DNA of 64,000 nt from CAHJXF01 sp038225855 (lineage in GTDB: Bacteria > Pseudomonadota > Gammaproteobacteria > Burkholderiales > Burkholderiaceae_D): assembly GCA_038225855.1 (NCBI GenBank), contig JBBRQU010000007.1, positions 1 through 64,000 on the forward strand, written 5' to 3'. The notes below the pieces were generated by a model. That model saw only the letters and a list, made by a program, of their open reading frames with translations, was not told the origin of the DNA and did no database searches. The position numbers and the translations under genes are program-made. Shown here piece by piece: positions 34,129-43,080 of this stretch (position 1 is the first letter of the stretch; every line of letters begins with the position of its first letter).

Positions 34129-36048
34129 CTAGCTTCGTTGGTCCGCTGCGATCGTACTGATCAGTGTGCCGATGCCTTCGATCCCGGTCTCGACCACCGA
34201 GCCGACCGGCGTATCGACGAGACCTTCGGGCGTGCCGGTCAGGATCACGTCGCCGGCTTCGAGCGTCATGAACGACGAGAGATATTCGACGAGAAAGGGT
34301 ACGTCGAAAATCATGTCGCGTGTCGAGCCCTGCTGCGTGGTCTTGCCGTTGACGCGCGTAGTGAGCGCGAGATTCATCGGGTCGTCAATGGCGCGCGCGT
34401 CGACCAGCCACGGGCCGATCGGCGTCGAGCCCTCGCGGTTCTTCACGCGCAGGTTGGGACGGTAATAATTCTCGAGGTAGTCCCGGATCGCGTAGTCGTT
34501 GGCGACCGTGTAGCCGGCGATGAAGTCGTAGGCATCGGCGCGCTTGACGCGGCGCGCGGTGCGGCCGATGACGACCGCGAGTTCGCACTCGTAGTGCATG
34601 TAGATCGCATCCGTCGGGCGCAGCGTCACGCTGCGATGACCGACGAAAGCCGACTCGCCTTTCATGAAGATCAGCGGTTCCTCCGGGGGCTTGAACGCGA
34701 GTTCCTTCGCGTGGTCGGCGTAGTTCAGGCCGAGCGCGAAGACGCTGCGCGGGCGCGCGGTGCGCGGCAGCGGCGGCAGCCAGATCGGTTGATCTTCGTC
34801 GAGCATGCGACCGTCCGCGAGCCGCACACGACCCTCGGCCTCGGTCACGTCGTGAATCGCTCCCTGCCATGCGATGCGTCCGCGGCGCGGAGACCCGCGC
34901 TGCTTCGCGTCGTCCCGGCGAAGACCGGGATCCAAGTTCCTCGCCGATCGCGACACCGCTACCGATGTTTCGGAAATGCGATCTATCGTCAACGATACCG
35001 ACCCCAGTCCTTCGATCTCGACACGCACCGCGTCGCCCCATCGAGCGCGCGCGGGTTTTCCGATTGCGCCAACCAGCAACACGTCACCGGCATCGAAGCG
35101 CATGAACGCGCTCACGTCGGCAATCAACTGCGGCACGTTGCGGATTAATCCTGCTGTCGTGCCTGTCGCCATCACCGCATCGTTGATACGCGTCTCGACG
35201 TTCAACGCGTTCAAATCCAGCGAAGCCGCATCGACCACGGACGAAGCGAACACGCAAAACCCATCGCGATTGCGCTGCCGAATCGCGGGTCGATAAACGC
35301 TCGCATGCGGAATGGTGAGATCGGCGACGACCACGTAACCGCGTACGTGATTGAGCGCATCGGCAACCGACGCATGAGAAGCAGCGCGATCGAACACGAT
35401 GCCGAAAGTCGCGTCGACCTCGACTTCATCGACATCGTCGGGCAAGGTCAGGTTCGCGCCGTCGACGCTCCACGTATTGGCCGGCCGCACATAAAGGACC
35501 GGCGCAACCGGCGGCTTCGCGTAAGGCTTGTCGTTGACGGCATCACCGCGAGCGGCCAAGGTCTCGCGATGATTGAGAAGCACGGCGTAGACAGTGCCGT
35601 CGACCGGTAAGTGGGCGGGCATGGAATGGGTGAACTCGAGAACAACGTATGCACCTTGCTCGCCATCCCCGGAGCCGACCTCGCGCCATCCGAGTGACGA
35701 GTAGAACGCAAGTGCCGATGCGTTGGCGCGAACGCATTTCAGGCGCCATGGAAAGGGAAGCCTCGTGTGCAGGAATGCAAGAAGCGCCGTGCCAACTCCT
35801 TGACGCGCGAACTCGGGAGCCACGTAGAGGTGGTGGACGAAGGAGTCAGCTTCGTAGACCGAAAGAAATCCTTTGAGAAGGCCGTCGGGCGCGAAACTGA
35901 CATGGACGAGTTCTTCCTGCGAGACGCTGGCGAAGTCGGTTTGCAGTCTGGCATCCGCTGGAAGCCATGCGGCCTGCCGGACAATTCGACCGTAGAGTTG
36001 CAGAATGGCCTCGGTATCGGCAGTCGTCGCGATCCGGACTTCGTGCAT
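34129..36048 (-). CDS. GNAT acetyltransferase fused to bifunctional HpaG
   Basis: 639 residues in one uninterrupted frame. Residues 1-142 are a GNAT domain (LYVAPEFARQGVGTALLAFL). Residues 143 to about 370 match HpaG1 (DGTVYAVLLNHRETLAARGD, PVLYVRPANTWSVDG), the decarboxylase half. About 385-639 match HpaG2, the isomerase half, with metal ligands in YECELAVVIGR and NDYAIRDYLENYYRPNLRV. HpaG works in 4-hydroxyphenylacetate degradation. The linker at about 371-381 (NLDPGLRRDD) is encoded by a REP-like repeat. An internal ATG at 35622 could start a separate HpaG. GNAT plus HpaG in one chain is unusual. Confidence 0.8.
   Translation of the reverse strand: MHEVRIATTADTEAILQLYGRIVRQAAWLPADARLQTDFASVSQEELVHVSFAPDGLLKGFLSVYEADSFVHHLYVAPEFARQGVGTALLAFLHTRLPFPWRLKCVRANASALAFYSSLGWREVGSGDGEQGAYVVLEFTHSMPAHLPVDGTVYAVLLNHRETLAARGDAVNDKPYAKPPVAPVLYVRPANTWSVDGANLTLPDDVDEVEVDATFGIVFDRAASHASVADALNHVRGYVVVADLTIPHASVYRPAIRQRNRDGFCVFASSVVDAASLDLNALNVETRINDAVMATGTTAGLIRNVPQLIADVSAFMRFDAGDVLLVGAIGKPARARWGDAVRVEIEGLGSVSLTIDRISETSVAVSRSARNLDPGLRRDDAKQRGSPRRGRIAWQGAIHDVTEAEGRVRLADGRMLDEDQPIWLPPLPRTARPRSVFALGLNYADHAKELAFKPPEEPLIFMKGESAFVGHRSVTLRPTDAIYMHYECELAVVIGRTARRVKRADAYDFIAGYTVANDYAIRDYLENYYRPNLRVKNREGSTPIGPWLVDARAIDDPMNLALTTRVNGKTTQQGSTRDMIFDVPFLVEYLSSFMTLEAGDVILTGTPEGLVDTPVGSVVETGIEGIGTLISTIAADQRS
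34909..34937. repeat. REP-like half-element inside a coding region (copy 2)
   Basis: CGTCGTCCCGGCGAAGACCG continuing GGATCCAAG is the same unit as the intergenic palindromes elsewhere in the window. It is translated in frame as the linker between the two FAH-type domains of the HpaG fusion. Confidence 0.7.
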
Positions 36049-36085
36049 TCGAAAGCGCCCTCGGAATTGCGATTGCACGCGTATC

Positions 36086-36108
36086 ATGCATATTCAATGC
36101 ATATTGTC
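36086..36108. promoter_or_regulatory. BrnA-operator-like repeat, copy A
   Basis: ATGCATATTCAATGCATATT, then GTC. It is 20 of 23 identical to copy B upstream of the brnTA relic. It lies 38 bp before the GNAT-HpaG start and overlaps the brnA stop. Confidence 0.5.
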
Positions 36109-36373
36109 ACGAGCCTTGAAGCTCCTCTCGCAACACGCGCCGCAGAGTTGCGGCCGTAAGCGGCTGGTCCGCTGTCTTTGCCCGCTGGGCGGCGGCGACC
36201 GCGTCGCGCAGAATGGCGTTGATCCGCGTCTGGTATCCGATACCCTTTGCTTCAGCCTCGGCCCGGAAGTGTTCGATTACATCGTCGTCGAGCATGATGG
36301 TGATGCGGGTCTTGCCTGGCGATGCGATCACCGCGCCGCGCTTGGCCTTGCTGAAGTCGCATTCGTCACGCAT
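36107..36373 (-). CDS. brnA: BrnA-type antitoxin (orphan)
   Basis: 88 residues. It begins MRDECDFSKAKRGAVI; the ribbon-helix-helix DNA-binding part is TRITIMLDDDVIEHFRAEAE and YQTRINAILRDAVAAA is the following helix pair, as in the BrnA antitoxin family. It would bind BrnT and the operator. The toxin gene just upstream is deleted, so this is an orphan antitoxin or repressor. An upstream in-frame extension reads the brnT relic and is rejected. Confidence 0.8.
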   Translation of the reverse strand: MRDECDFSKAKRGAVIASPGKTRITIMLDDDVIEHFRAEAEAKGIGYQTRINAILRDAVAAAQRAKTADQPLTAATLRRVLREELQGS

Positions 36374-36378
36374 GGTAT

Positions 36379-36502
36379 TCACCTGCTTCCGCGACTGGCC
36401 TTGCAAGCGGAAATCAAGCGCGTCCGCTCATCGCGCCGGGTGCAAAACTGACCCCCTCTGGAGATTGCTTTTCGCTTTGGCGGGGTCGTACCCGAAAGAC
36501 AT
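36379..36502 (-). pseudogene. brnT: BrnT toxin gene with central deletion
   Basis: Starts MSFGYDPAKAKSNLQR, the BrnT N-terminus, then is interrupted by GGGGTCAGTTTTGCACCC and ends out of frame at codon 24. A second frame right before brnA gives ERTRLISACKASRGSR, matching the BrnT C-terminus (RLISARKASRRE). About 50 middle residues are gone. The interrupting motif resembles IS-associated sequence I have seen, so an IS scar is possible. Confidence 0.7.
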
Positions 36503-36510
36503 GTCGGATT

Positions 36511-36533
36511 ATGCATATTCGATACATATTTTC
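36511..36533. promoter_or_regulatory. BrnA-operator-like repeat, copy B
   Basis: ATGCATATTCGATACATATT, then TTC, 9 bp upstream of the brnT start, where the autoregulated operator is expected. Direct repeat of copy A, about 425 bp apart. Confidence 0.5.
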
Positions 36534-36569
36534 AACTGCACGGTGCGGCATGCGTACTCGCCTGCGCAT

Positions 36570-37355
36570 TCATCCGTCCCGCTTCTCCCCCAGCCCCAGA
36601 TAACTCTCGATCACGCGTGGATTGCTCGCGAGTTCCTGCGCGGGGCCTCGCAACGTGATCGAACCGGTTTCCAGAACGTAACCGTAATCGGCGACCTGCA
36701 ACGCCGCACGCGCGTTCTGCTCGACCAACAAGGTCGCCACGCCCGTCTTGCGCAACGCCGCGATGATGTGAAAAATCTCGCGAACGATCAGCGGTGCGAG
36801 ACCGAGGCTGGGCTCGTCGAGCATCAAGAGCCTGGGCTTTCCCATCAGCGCGCGGCCGACCGCGAGCATCTGGCGCTCGCCGCCCGAAAGCGTGCCGGCT
36901 TCCTGCTTGCGTCTTTCCTTCAACCGCGGAAAGAGCGTGAAGACGTGATCCAGCTCGTCGGACCAGCGCTGGTGTTCTGCGCTGCGTCGCAGTCGATAGC
37001 GGCGAAAGGCGCCGAGCATGAGGTTGTCTTCGACGCTCATGCTCGCGAACAGCTCGCGCTTCTCGGGCACGAGCGCCATGCCGCGCGCCACGCGCTCTTC
37101 GGCGCCGCGCAACTCGACGCGCTCGCCTTGGTAACTGATCGCGCCGTCGCAATGGCCGTTGGTCGGCAACGAGCCCATCAATGCGTTCAACAGCGTCGAC
37201 TTGCCCGCGCCGTTTGCGCCGATTACCGTGACGATTCTTCCGGGCGCCACGTCGAGGTCGGCCGGGGCGAGCGCGGTGACCTTGCCATAGCGCGCGGACA
37301 GTCCGCGCACCGAGAGGATCGCGTCTTGCGGGGCGCGCTCGACGGCCGCACTCAT
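36570..37355 (-). CDS. livF: Branched-chain amino acid-type ABC transporter ATPase 2
   Basis: 261 residues. Walker A GANGAGKST, signature LSGGERQML, Walker B LLMLDEPSLGLAPL and the switch His region replaced by VEQNARAAL, all typical of LivF. It is the last gene of the livKHMGF order. An upstream frame through the 110-bp repeats exists, but the start at 37355 begins the conserved sequence. Confidence 0.9.
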   Translation of the reverse strand: MSAAVERAPQDAILSVRGLSARYGKVTALAPADLDVAPGRIVTVIGANGAGKSTLLNALMGSLPTNGHCDGAISYQGERVELRGAEERVARGMALVPEKRELFASMSVEDNLMLGAFRRYRLRRSAEHQRWSDELDHVFTLFPRLKERRKQEAGTLSGGERQMLAVGRALMGKPRLLMLDEPSLGLAPLIVREIFHIIAALRKTGVATLLVEQNARAALQVADYGYVLETGSITLRGPAQELASNPRVIESYLGLGEKRDG

Positions 37356-37370
37356 ACGAGCCACCTCTGC

Positions 37371-37688
37371 AATGACCGTAGGCCTGCGGCGTGCATTGCA
37401 TCGGTGACACGGCCCGCCTGAACGTGCCGATCCCCGCTGCGCGGGGTCCCTCGGCAGGCGTTCATGCGTGCCACCTCCGGAATGACCGTACGCGTGCGGC
37501 ATGCATTGCGTCGGTGCCACGGCCCGCCTGAACGTGCCGATCCCCGCTGCGCGGGGTCCCTCGGCAGGCGTTCATGCGTGCCACCTCCGGAATGACCGTA
37601 CGCGTGCGGCGTGCATTGCGTCGGTGCCACAGCCCGCCTGAACGTGCCGATCCCCGCTGCGCGGGGTCCTCGGCAGGCGTTCATGCGT
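37371..37688. repeat. Three tandem 110-bp repeats between livMG and livF
   Basis: Copies begin at 37371, 37481 and 37591, each with AATGACCGTA. Copies 2 and 3 are nearly identical; copy 3 is one base short (GGGGTCCTCGG). Copy 1 differs at several positions. Every unit carries a small hairpin CCCCGCTGCGCGGGG and a version of the livMG stop region (TTCATGCGTG). Period 110 is not a multiple of three, and the unit does not look coding. Confidence 0.85.
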
Positions 37689-39561
37689 GCTGCTCCAGTT
37701 CGAGGCCATCGTCGATTCCGCCCAGGTACGCCTCGAGCACCACCGGATCGCGCTGGATCTCGCGCGGCAATCCCTCGGCGAGCTTGCTGCCGAAGTCCAT
37801 CACGAACAAGTGATCGGTCAGCCCCATCACGAATTCCATGTCGTGCTCGACGAGCAGGATGCTCATGCCCTCGGCGCGCAACTGACGCAGCACATCGGCG
37901 AGCGCCTGCTTTTCCTTGTAGCGCAGACCCGCGGCCGGTTCATCGAGCAGCAGCAGTACGGGATCGGACGCGAGCGCGCGCGCGATCTCGAGAATGCGCT
38001 GCTGACCGAGCGCGAGATTGCCGGCCTGCTGAAACAGACAGTGACCGAGTCCGACACGCTGCAACTGCATCGCGGCTTCGCGATGCAGACGCGCTTCTTC
38101 GGCGCGGTCGAGACGCAGCGATGCGCGCACCAGGCCCACCGACGAGCGCAGATGCGCGCCGAGCGCGACGTTGTCGATCGCGCTCATGCCGGCCAGCAGT
38201 TGCACGTGTTGAAAGGTCCGGGCCACGCCTTTCGCGCTGATGTGGCGCGCGAGCATGCCGTCGATGCGATCGTTACGAAACAGCACTTCACCGCGCGTAA
38301 CCGGCAATACGCCGGTGATGAGATTGAAGGTCGTGCTCTTGCCTGCGCCGTTGGGGCCGATCAAGCCCATGATTTCGCCCGCCCGCACCTTGAAGCTGAT
38401 GTCGTTGACGGCGACCAGTCCGCCGAACTCTTTACGAATCGCGCGCACTTCGAGCACCACGTCGCCGGCTGCGGGCCGCTCGCGCCTGGGCAGAGCCTCG
38501 GCTTCACGCACGTCGATGGTCGAGGTCTTCGAGGGCGCCGCGCTGCCGAACTCATCCTCCTCGACGTCGGCGCCGCGGCCCCTGAACCAGCCGGTGATGA
38601 TCGGCCACAGGCCCTGGGGCGCGCGCTGCAGGAGGACCACCAGCAGCACGCCGAACACGATGCTCTCGAAGTTGCCGTTGCTGCCCAACAGACGCGGCAA
38701 CCAGTTCTGCAATTGATCGCGCGCGATCGTGACGACGCCCGCGCCGAGCAGCGCGCCCCACACGTGCGCGGCGCCGCCGACGACCGCCATGAACAGATAT
38801 TCGATGCCCGCGTTGATGCCGAACGGAGTGGGGTTCACGACCCGTTGCAGATGCGCGTACAGCCAGCCGGAGATCGACGCAAGCAGCGCGGCGTAGACGA
38901 AGATCACGATCTTCATGCGAGTCGTGTCGACGCCGAACGACTCGGCCATGACGGCGCCGCCGCGCAGCGCGCGAATCGCCCGGCCTGGGCGCGAGTCGAG
39001 CAGCGCCTGCATAGCGAGCACGCTCGCGACCACGAACAGCCAGATCAGGAAATAGATGTCGCGGCCGTGTTCGAGCGACCAGCCGAACAACGTGATCGGC
39101 GGCAGGCCGTTCAAGCCGTCGTACTTGCCGAGCCAACTCATGTTGCCGAACAGGAAGTAAAGGCTGATGCCCCACGCGATCGTGCCCAGCGGCAGATAGT
39201 GGCCCGACAAACGCAAGGTCACGAGCCCGATCACGAGCGCGATGACCGCGGTCGCGGCGAGTCCCGCCGGCAGCGCCAGCCATGGCGACACGTGATGCAC
39301 CGTCGTCAGGTAGCCGCTCATGTAGGCGCCGATTCCGACGAAGGCCGCCTGGCCGAACGAGGTCAGACCGCCCACACCGGTGAGCAGCACGAGCCCGAGC
39401 ACCACGAGGCTCGCAAGGCCGATGTAGTTCAGCAGCGTGATCCAGAACTCGGGCGTGTTCGGATAGAGCGGCAACGCGATCAACACCGCCAACCCGATCG
39501 CGAGCGCGATGCGGCCGGAAGTGAGTGAGGCACGGCGGTTACCTGGGGCCGAGGCGCTCAT
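37681..39561 (-). CDS. Fused LivM permease-LivG ATPase
   Basis: 626 residues. The N-terminal 320 residues are a LivM permease with about ten helices and GLTSFGQAAFVGIGAYM. A linker with EEDEFGSAAPSKTSTIDVRE follows, then LivG with GPNGAGKSTT, LALGQQRILEIARAL and LLLLDEPAAGL. It forms the importer with LivH, LivF and a binding protein. The ATG overlaps the livH stop (ATGA). LivM-LivG fusions are common in betaproteobacteria. Confidence 0.9.
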   Translation of the reverse strand: MSASAPGNRRASLTSGRIALAIGLAVLIALPLYPNTPEFWITLLNYIGLASLVVLGLVLLTGVGGLTSFGQAAFVGIGAYMSGYLTTVHHVSPWLALPAGLAATAVIALVIGLVTLRLSGHYLPLGTIAWGISLYFLFGNMSWLGKYDGLNGLPPITLFGWSLEHGRDIYFLIWLFVVASVLAMQALLDSRPGRAIRALRGGAVMAESFGVDTTRMKIVIFVYAALLASISGWLYAHLQRVVNPTPFGINAGIEYLFMAVVGGAAHVWGALLGAGVVTIARDQLQNWLPRLLGSNGNFESIVFGVLLVVLLQRAPQGLWPIITGWFRGRGADVEEDEFGSAAPSKTSTIDVREAEALPRRERPAAGDVVLEVRAIRKEFGGLVAVNDISFKVRAGEIMGLIGPNGAGKSTTFNLITGVLPVTRGEVLFRNDRIDGMLARHISAKGVARTFQHVQLLAGMSAIDNVALGAHLRSSVGLVRASLRLDRAEEARLHREAAMQLQRVGLGHCLFQQAGNLALGQQRILEIARALASDPVLLLLDEPAAGLRYKEKQALADVLRQLRAEGMSILLVEHDMEFVMGLTDHLFVMDFGSKLAEGLPREIQRDPVVLEAYLGGIDDGLELEQHA

Positions 39562-40595
39562 TCGTCCTCCTCGACGTGATGACTCGTCATCGAGCGCAAC
39601 AGCAGCACCGGAATGATCAGCGTGAAGACGATCACTTCCTTGTAGGCGCTGGCCCAGAACGACGAGAACGCTTCGAGGATGCCGACCAGGATCGCCCCCA
39701 GTGCGGCAAGCGGATAGCTGGCGAGTCCTCCGATGATCGCGGCGACGAAGCCTTTCAAGCCGATCAGGAATCCCGAGTCGTAATAGATGGTCGTGATCGG
39801 CGCGATCAACATGCCCGAGAACGTGCCGATCAGGGCTGCGACCGCGAACGTGATGCGCCCGCTCATCACGGTGCTGATGCCCATCAGGCGCGCGCCGCGC
39901 CGATTGACCGCGGTCGCGCGCAGCGCCTTGCCGTAGAGCGTGAACTCGAAGAACAGATAGAGCGCCGCGATCAACAAGGCGCTCGTGCCGACGACGACCA
40001 GGCTCTGCATCGACACATCGAGCGCGCCGATCGTGATCTTCCCCTCGGCGAACGCCGGCGTGCGCGAGCCTTCGGCGCCGAAGAAGATCAGGCCGAGTCC
40101 CGTCATCGCGAGATGCACGCCGACCGACACGATCAACAGCACCAGCACCGAGGCTTCGGCCACCGGTTGATACGCGATGCGATACAGGATCGGGCCGAGC
40201 GGCACGACCAGCGCGAGCGTCATCAGGACATGCACCACCAGCGGCAGCGCATGCCCCGCCGCGAAGTGCGCGATCGCATAGAGGACGATCGGCAGCACCA
40301 GATAGCCCAGGGTCGAGCGAACCAGCCGACGGTAGCTGCCCATGCGCACGGCGGCCGCGGTATCCATCAGCAACGCGACCACGCCCGCACCGACGAGCAG
40401 CAACGCGGTGCCGGGGGTCTTGCCGGCAACGAATCCCGCCAGCGTCAACGCCCCGAACGTGACGAACTCGCCTTGCGGAATGAAGATGGTGCGCGTGACT
40501 GCGAACACCAGCACGAGTGCGATCGCCAGCAGCGCATAGATCGCGCCGTTGGTGATGCCGTCCTGAATCAGGATCAGCGCGATCGATGTGTCCAT
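39558..40595 (-). CDS. livH: Branched-chain amino acid-type ABC permease
   Basis: 345 residues, about nine helices. GITNGAIYALLAIALVLVFA at the start and GLKGFVAAIIGGLASYPLAA near the end are LivH signatures. Longer than Escherichia coli LivH by an extra helix pair around residues 60-120. It pairs with the LivMG fusion. Confidence 0.9.
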   Translation of the reverse strand: MDTSIALILIQDGITNGAIYALLAIALVLVFAVTRTIFIPQGEFVTFGALTLAGFVAGKTPGTALLLVGAGVVALLMDTAAAVRMGSYRRLVRSTLGYLVLPIVLYAIAHFAAGHALPLVVHVLMTLALVVPLGPILYRIAYQPVAEASVLVLLIVSVGVHLAMTGLGLIFFGAEGSRTPAFAEGKITIGALDVSMQSLVVVGTSALLIAALYLFFEFTLYGKALRATAVNRRGARLMGISTVMSGRITFAVAALIGTFSGMLIAPITTIYYDSGFLIGLKGFVAAIIGGLASYPLAALGAILVGILEAFSSFWASAYKEVIVFTLIIPVLLLRSMTSHHVEEDE

Positions 40596-40650
40596 CGCGC
40601 CAGGGGTTTCGGATCGAAGGCCGTCGCTATGACTGCGCGCGCTCGAATCG

Positions 40651-41826
40651 TTACTTGATCAGCAACCACGCGCCGTTCTGGATCATCACCATCACGCGGC
40701 CGCGCGTGTCCAGACCCGCATGGTCGGTCTTGGTCATCGTGAAGACGCCATGCGTGGCCGGAAGATTGGACGTCGTTTCGAGCGCATCGCGCAGCGCCTT
40801 GCGAAACGCGGGCGTACCGGGTTGGGCGATCTTGAGCGCTTCGGGGATTGCCCGTTGCAGCAACAGGCCCGCGTCCCACAGGTGCGCCCCGAAGTTCGCC
40901 ACCGGTCCGAACGCGGCTTCATAGGTCTTGGTGTACTCGAGCGAAGGCTTCTTCGAGCCATTGCTGTCGGGCAGTTGCGAGGCCACCAGGATCGGACCGG
41001 TGGGAATGATCGTGCCGTCGCAGTCGGCGCCGCATACGCGCAGGAAATCGTTGTTCGCCACGCCGTGGGTCTGGTAGTACTTGCCTTTGTAGCCGCGCTC
41101 CTTCAATGCCTTCTGCGGAAGCGCGGCAGGCGTTCCCGAGGCGCCGATCAGGATGGCATCGGGGTTCGCCGCCATCAGTTTCAACACCTGGCCGGTGACG
41201 CTGGTGTCGGTGCGTGCATAGCTTTCATTGGCGACGATCTTGATGCCCTTGGCTTCGGCAGACTTCGAGATCTCGGCAAACCAGCCTTGCCCGTACGCGT
41301 CTCCGAATCCGATATAGCCGAGCGTCTTGACGCCGGCGGCGGCCATGTGATCGGCGAGGGCGCCGGCCATCAGCGCATCGTTCTGCGGCGTCTTGAAGAC
41401 CCACGCGCGCTTGGCGTCCATCGGCTCGACGATCTTGGAACTCGCGGCCATGCTGATCATCGGCGTCTGCAGTTCGGAGACAACATCGATCATCGCCAGC
41501 GAGTTGGGCGTGGTGGACGAACCGAGCACGATATCGACGTTGTCTTCGCTGATCAGCTTCCTGGTGTTCTTGACCGCGGTGGTGGTGTCGGACGCGTCGT
41601 CGAGAATGATGTATTCGACCGACTTGCCGCCGATGCTCTTGGGCAGCAGCGTCGCGGTGTTCTTCTGCGGAATGCCGAGCGATGCGGCAGGGCCCGTGCC
41701 CGACAGCGTAATGCCGACCTTGATCTGCGCTTCGGCGGCCAGCGGTGCGGCCACCAGCGCGGCGCAGGCGACGATCGCCGCCGCGCCCGCCACGATGCGG
41801 TGAAGGGATGAATGGACGTGTGTCAT
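40651..41826 (-). CDS. livK: ABC transporter substrate-binding protein (LivK)
   Basis: 391 residues: signal peptide (ALVAAPLAAEAQ) and leucine-binding-type domain from IKVGITLSGTGPAASLGIPQ. It is first in the liv cluster, 55 bp before livH, with a CAGGAGAGA ribosome site; GTG at 41829 is an alternative start. Near paralogue of the orphan at 20969-22126. The ligand is unknown; aromatic acids are possible because other catabolic genes in the window handle them. Confidence 0.88.
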   Translation of the reverse strand: MTHVHSSLHRIVAGAAAIVACAALVAAPLAAEAQIKVGITLSGTGPAASLGIPQKNTATLLPKSIGGKSVEYIILDDASDTTTAVKNTRKLISEDNVDIVLGSSTTPNSLAMIDVVSELQTPMISMAASSKIVEPMDAKRAWVFKTPQNDALMAGALADHMAAAGVKTLGYIGFGDAYGQGWFAEISKSAEAKGIKIVANESYARTDTSVTGQVLKLMAANPDAILIGASGTPAALPQKALKERGYKGKYYQTHGVANNDFLRVCGADCDGTIIPTGPILVASQLPDSNGSKKPSLEYTKTYEAAFGPVANFGAHLWDAGLLLQRAIPEALKIAQPGTPAFRKALRDALETTSNLPATHGVFTMTKTDHAGLDTRGRVMVMIQNGAWLLIK

Positions 41827-41982
41827 CACGATCTCTCCTGTGTCGGTGATGGTTGGCAGCGCGTGCGAGATGCTTCAGACCTCAAGCATCGCAATGAGAA
41901 GCGCGCTGCTCGCGATGTTCAGGACGCCGAGCATAATGCAAAGCGAACCGTCGAACCTGCGCGGGAAAACCCTGAAGCGATC

Positions 41983-42942
41983 ATGCACGTCTGTCTTCGT
42001 CCGCGTCGCTCCCCGCACGAATCCTTGGGCGCACTCATCGCGCTTCTCGTCGCTCTCGTCGCGTTGACCGCCTGGACTTCATCCGCATTCGCGTGGAGCC
42101 AGAAGGCGCATGCGATGGTCGGCGACATCGCGACCGCCTTGCTCACGCCATCCGCCACGTTGGCGGTCGCCGAGTTGCTGCGCGACGATCTGGGCGCCGA
42201 TGGAAAGCCCTCGGGCCGCGCAACGCTAGCGCAGGTTGCGAGCTGGCCCGACGAGGTTCGTCCGCTGCCTGAATACAAGGCCACCTTCGCCTATCATTTC
42301 GACGACATCCCGATTTGCGACGCAATTGATCCCGTCCGCGATCCCGTCCGCGACCGCGCGAAGTATTGTCGAGAAGGGCAATGCGCGACCGCGTGGTTCG
42401 GCAAGCAACTCGCGATACTCGAAGACCGGACCGCTCCCCCGCGCGCCCGCAACGAGGCGCTCAAGTGGATCGTGCATCTGGTCGGCGATCTGCATCAGCC
42501 GCTGCACGCATCCGATGACGCCGACAAGGGCGGCAACGATGTCCGGATCACGTTCTTCGGCAAGCGCATGGACGATCCCGTGGAGGGCCGCACGCAGTAT
42601 CCCTACAACCTGCACACGGCGTGGGACCGATTGATTCCCTACCGCATGTTCGACGAGCGCGGCGGCTACGACGCGTTTCTTGCCGACCTTCCCAGCGAGG
42701 CGACGCGCAAGAATTGGGAGGTCGGCAACCTCGATGCGTGGACCCTGGAAAGCTACGTGACCGCGCGCGATTTCGTCTACCCCGCGTTGCCGACGAGCTT
42801 CGTCTGCGGGCAGAAGATCGCGCAGGTCGTCGCGCTCGACGAGCCCTACTATCGGCCCGCGTCGGAGATCGCGGCTGCGCAGATCAGGAAGGCCGGAGTG
42901 CGATTGGCGAAGGTGTTGAACGACGCGTTTGCCGAGCGCTGA
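41983..42942 (+). CDS. S1/P1-type nuclease, secreted
   Basis: 319 residues. The signal peptide ends in AFA, so the mature chain starts WSQKAHAMVGDIA, giving the N-terminal Trp and following His zinc ligands of P1 nuclease. Further ligands: FAYHFDDIP, HLVGDLHQPLHASDDADKGG and NLHTAWDRL. It hydrolyses single-stranded DNA or RNA in the periplasm or outside and may scavenge nucleotides and phosphate. The start at 41983 begins the signal peptide; the upstream frame is rejected. Confidence 0.87.
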   Translation: MHVCLRPRRSPHESLGALIALLVALVALTAWTSSAFAWSQKAHAMVGDIATALLTPSATLAVAELLRDDLGADGKPSGRATLAQVASWPDEVRPLPEYKATFAYHFDDIPICDAIDPVRDPVRDRAKYCREGQCATAWFGKQLAILEDRTAPPRARNEALKWIVHLVGDLHQPLHASDDADKGGNDVRITFFGKRMDDPVEGRTQYPYNLHTAWDRLIPYRMFDERGGYDAFLADLPSEATRKNWEVGNLDAWTLESYVTARDFVYPALPTSFVCGQKIAQVVALDEPYYRPASEIAAAQIRKAGVRLAKVLNDAFAER

Positions 42943-42987
42943 GAACTTGCGGGGGCGCGGGAGGTCAGTCGAATCGAGGCGGCCGTC

Positions 42988-43071
42988 GCCCCGGCGCCGG
43001 CCGGGGTCCAATTTGACCTTGATGGCGCGTCGGAGAAAAGCAACTTGGGCCTCGGCCTGCGCCGGGGAGAC
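42988..43071. repeat. REP-like palindromic element (copy 3)
   Basis: Arms CCCCGGCGCCGGCCGGGGTCC and GGGCCTCGGCCTGCGCCGGGG are diverged members of the repeat family, with CAA/TTGGG inner edges. It lies just before the GH15 start. Confidence 0.6.
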
Positions 43072-43080
43072 GGTTCGACC

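Noticed and set aside
37371..37688. Could be a CRISPR array
   Set aside because: Units are 110 bp and directly abutting, with no short repeat and variable spacer pattern and no cas genes.
37687..39528. 613-codon plus-strand frame opposite livMG
   Set aside because: Antisense of a recognised transporter; no motif of its own.
42300..42360. Duplicated DPVRDPVRD in the P1-type nuclease as a sign of decay
   Set aside because: A short in-frame slippage repeat; all metal ligands remain.
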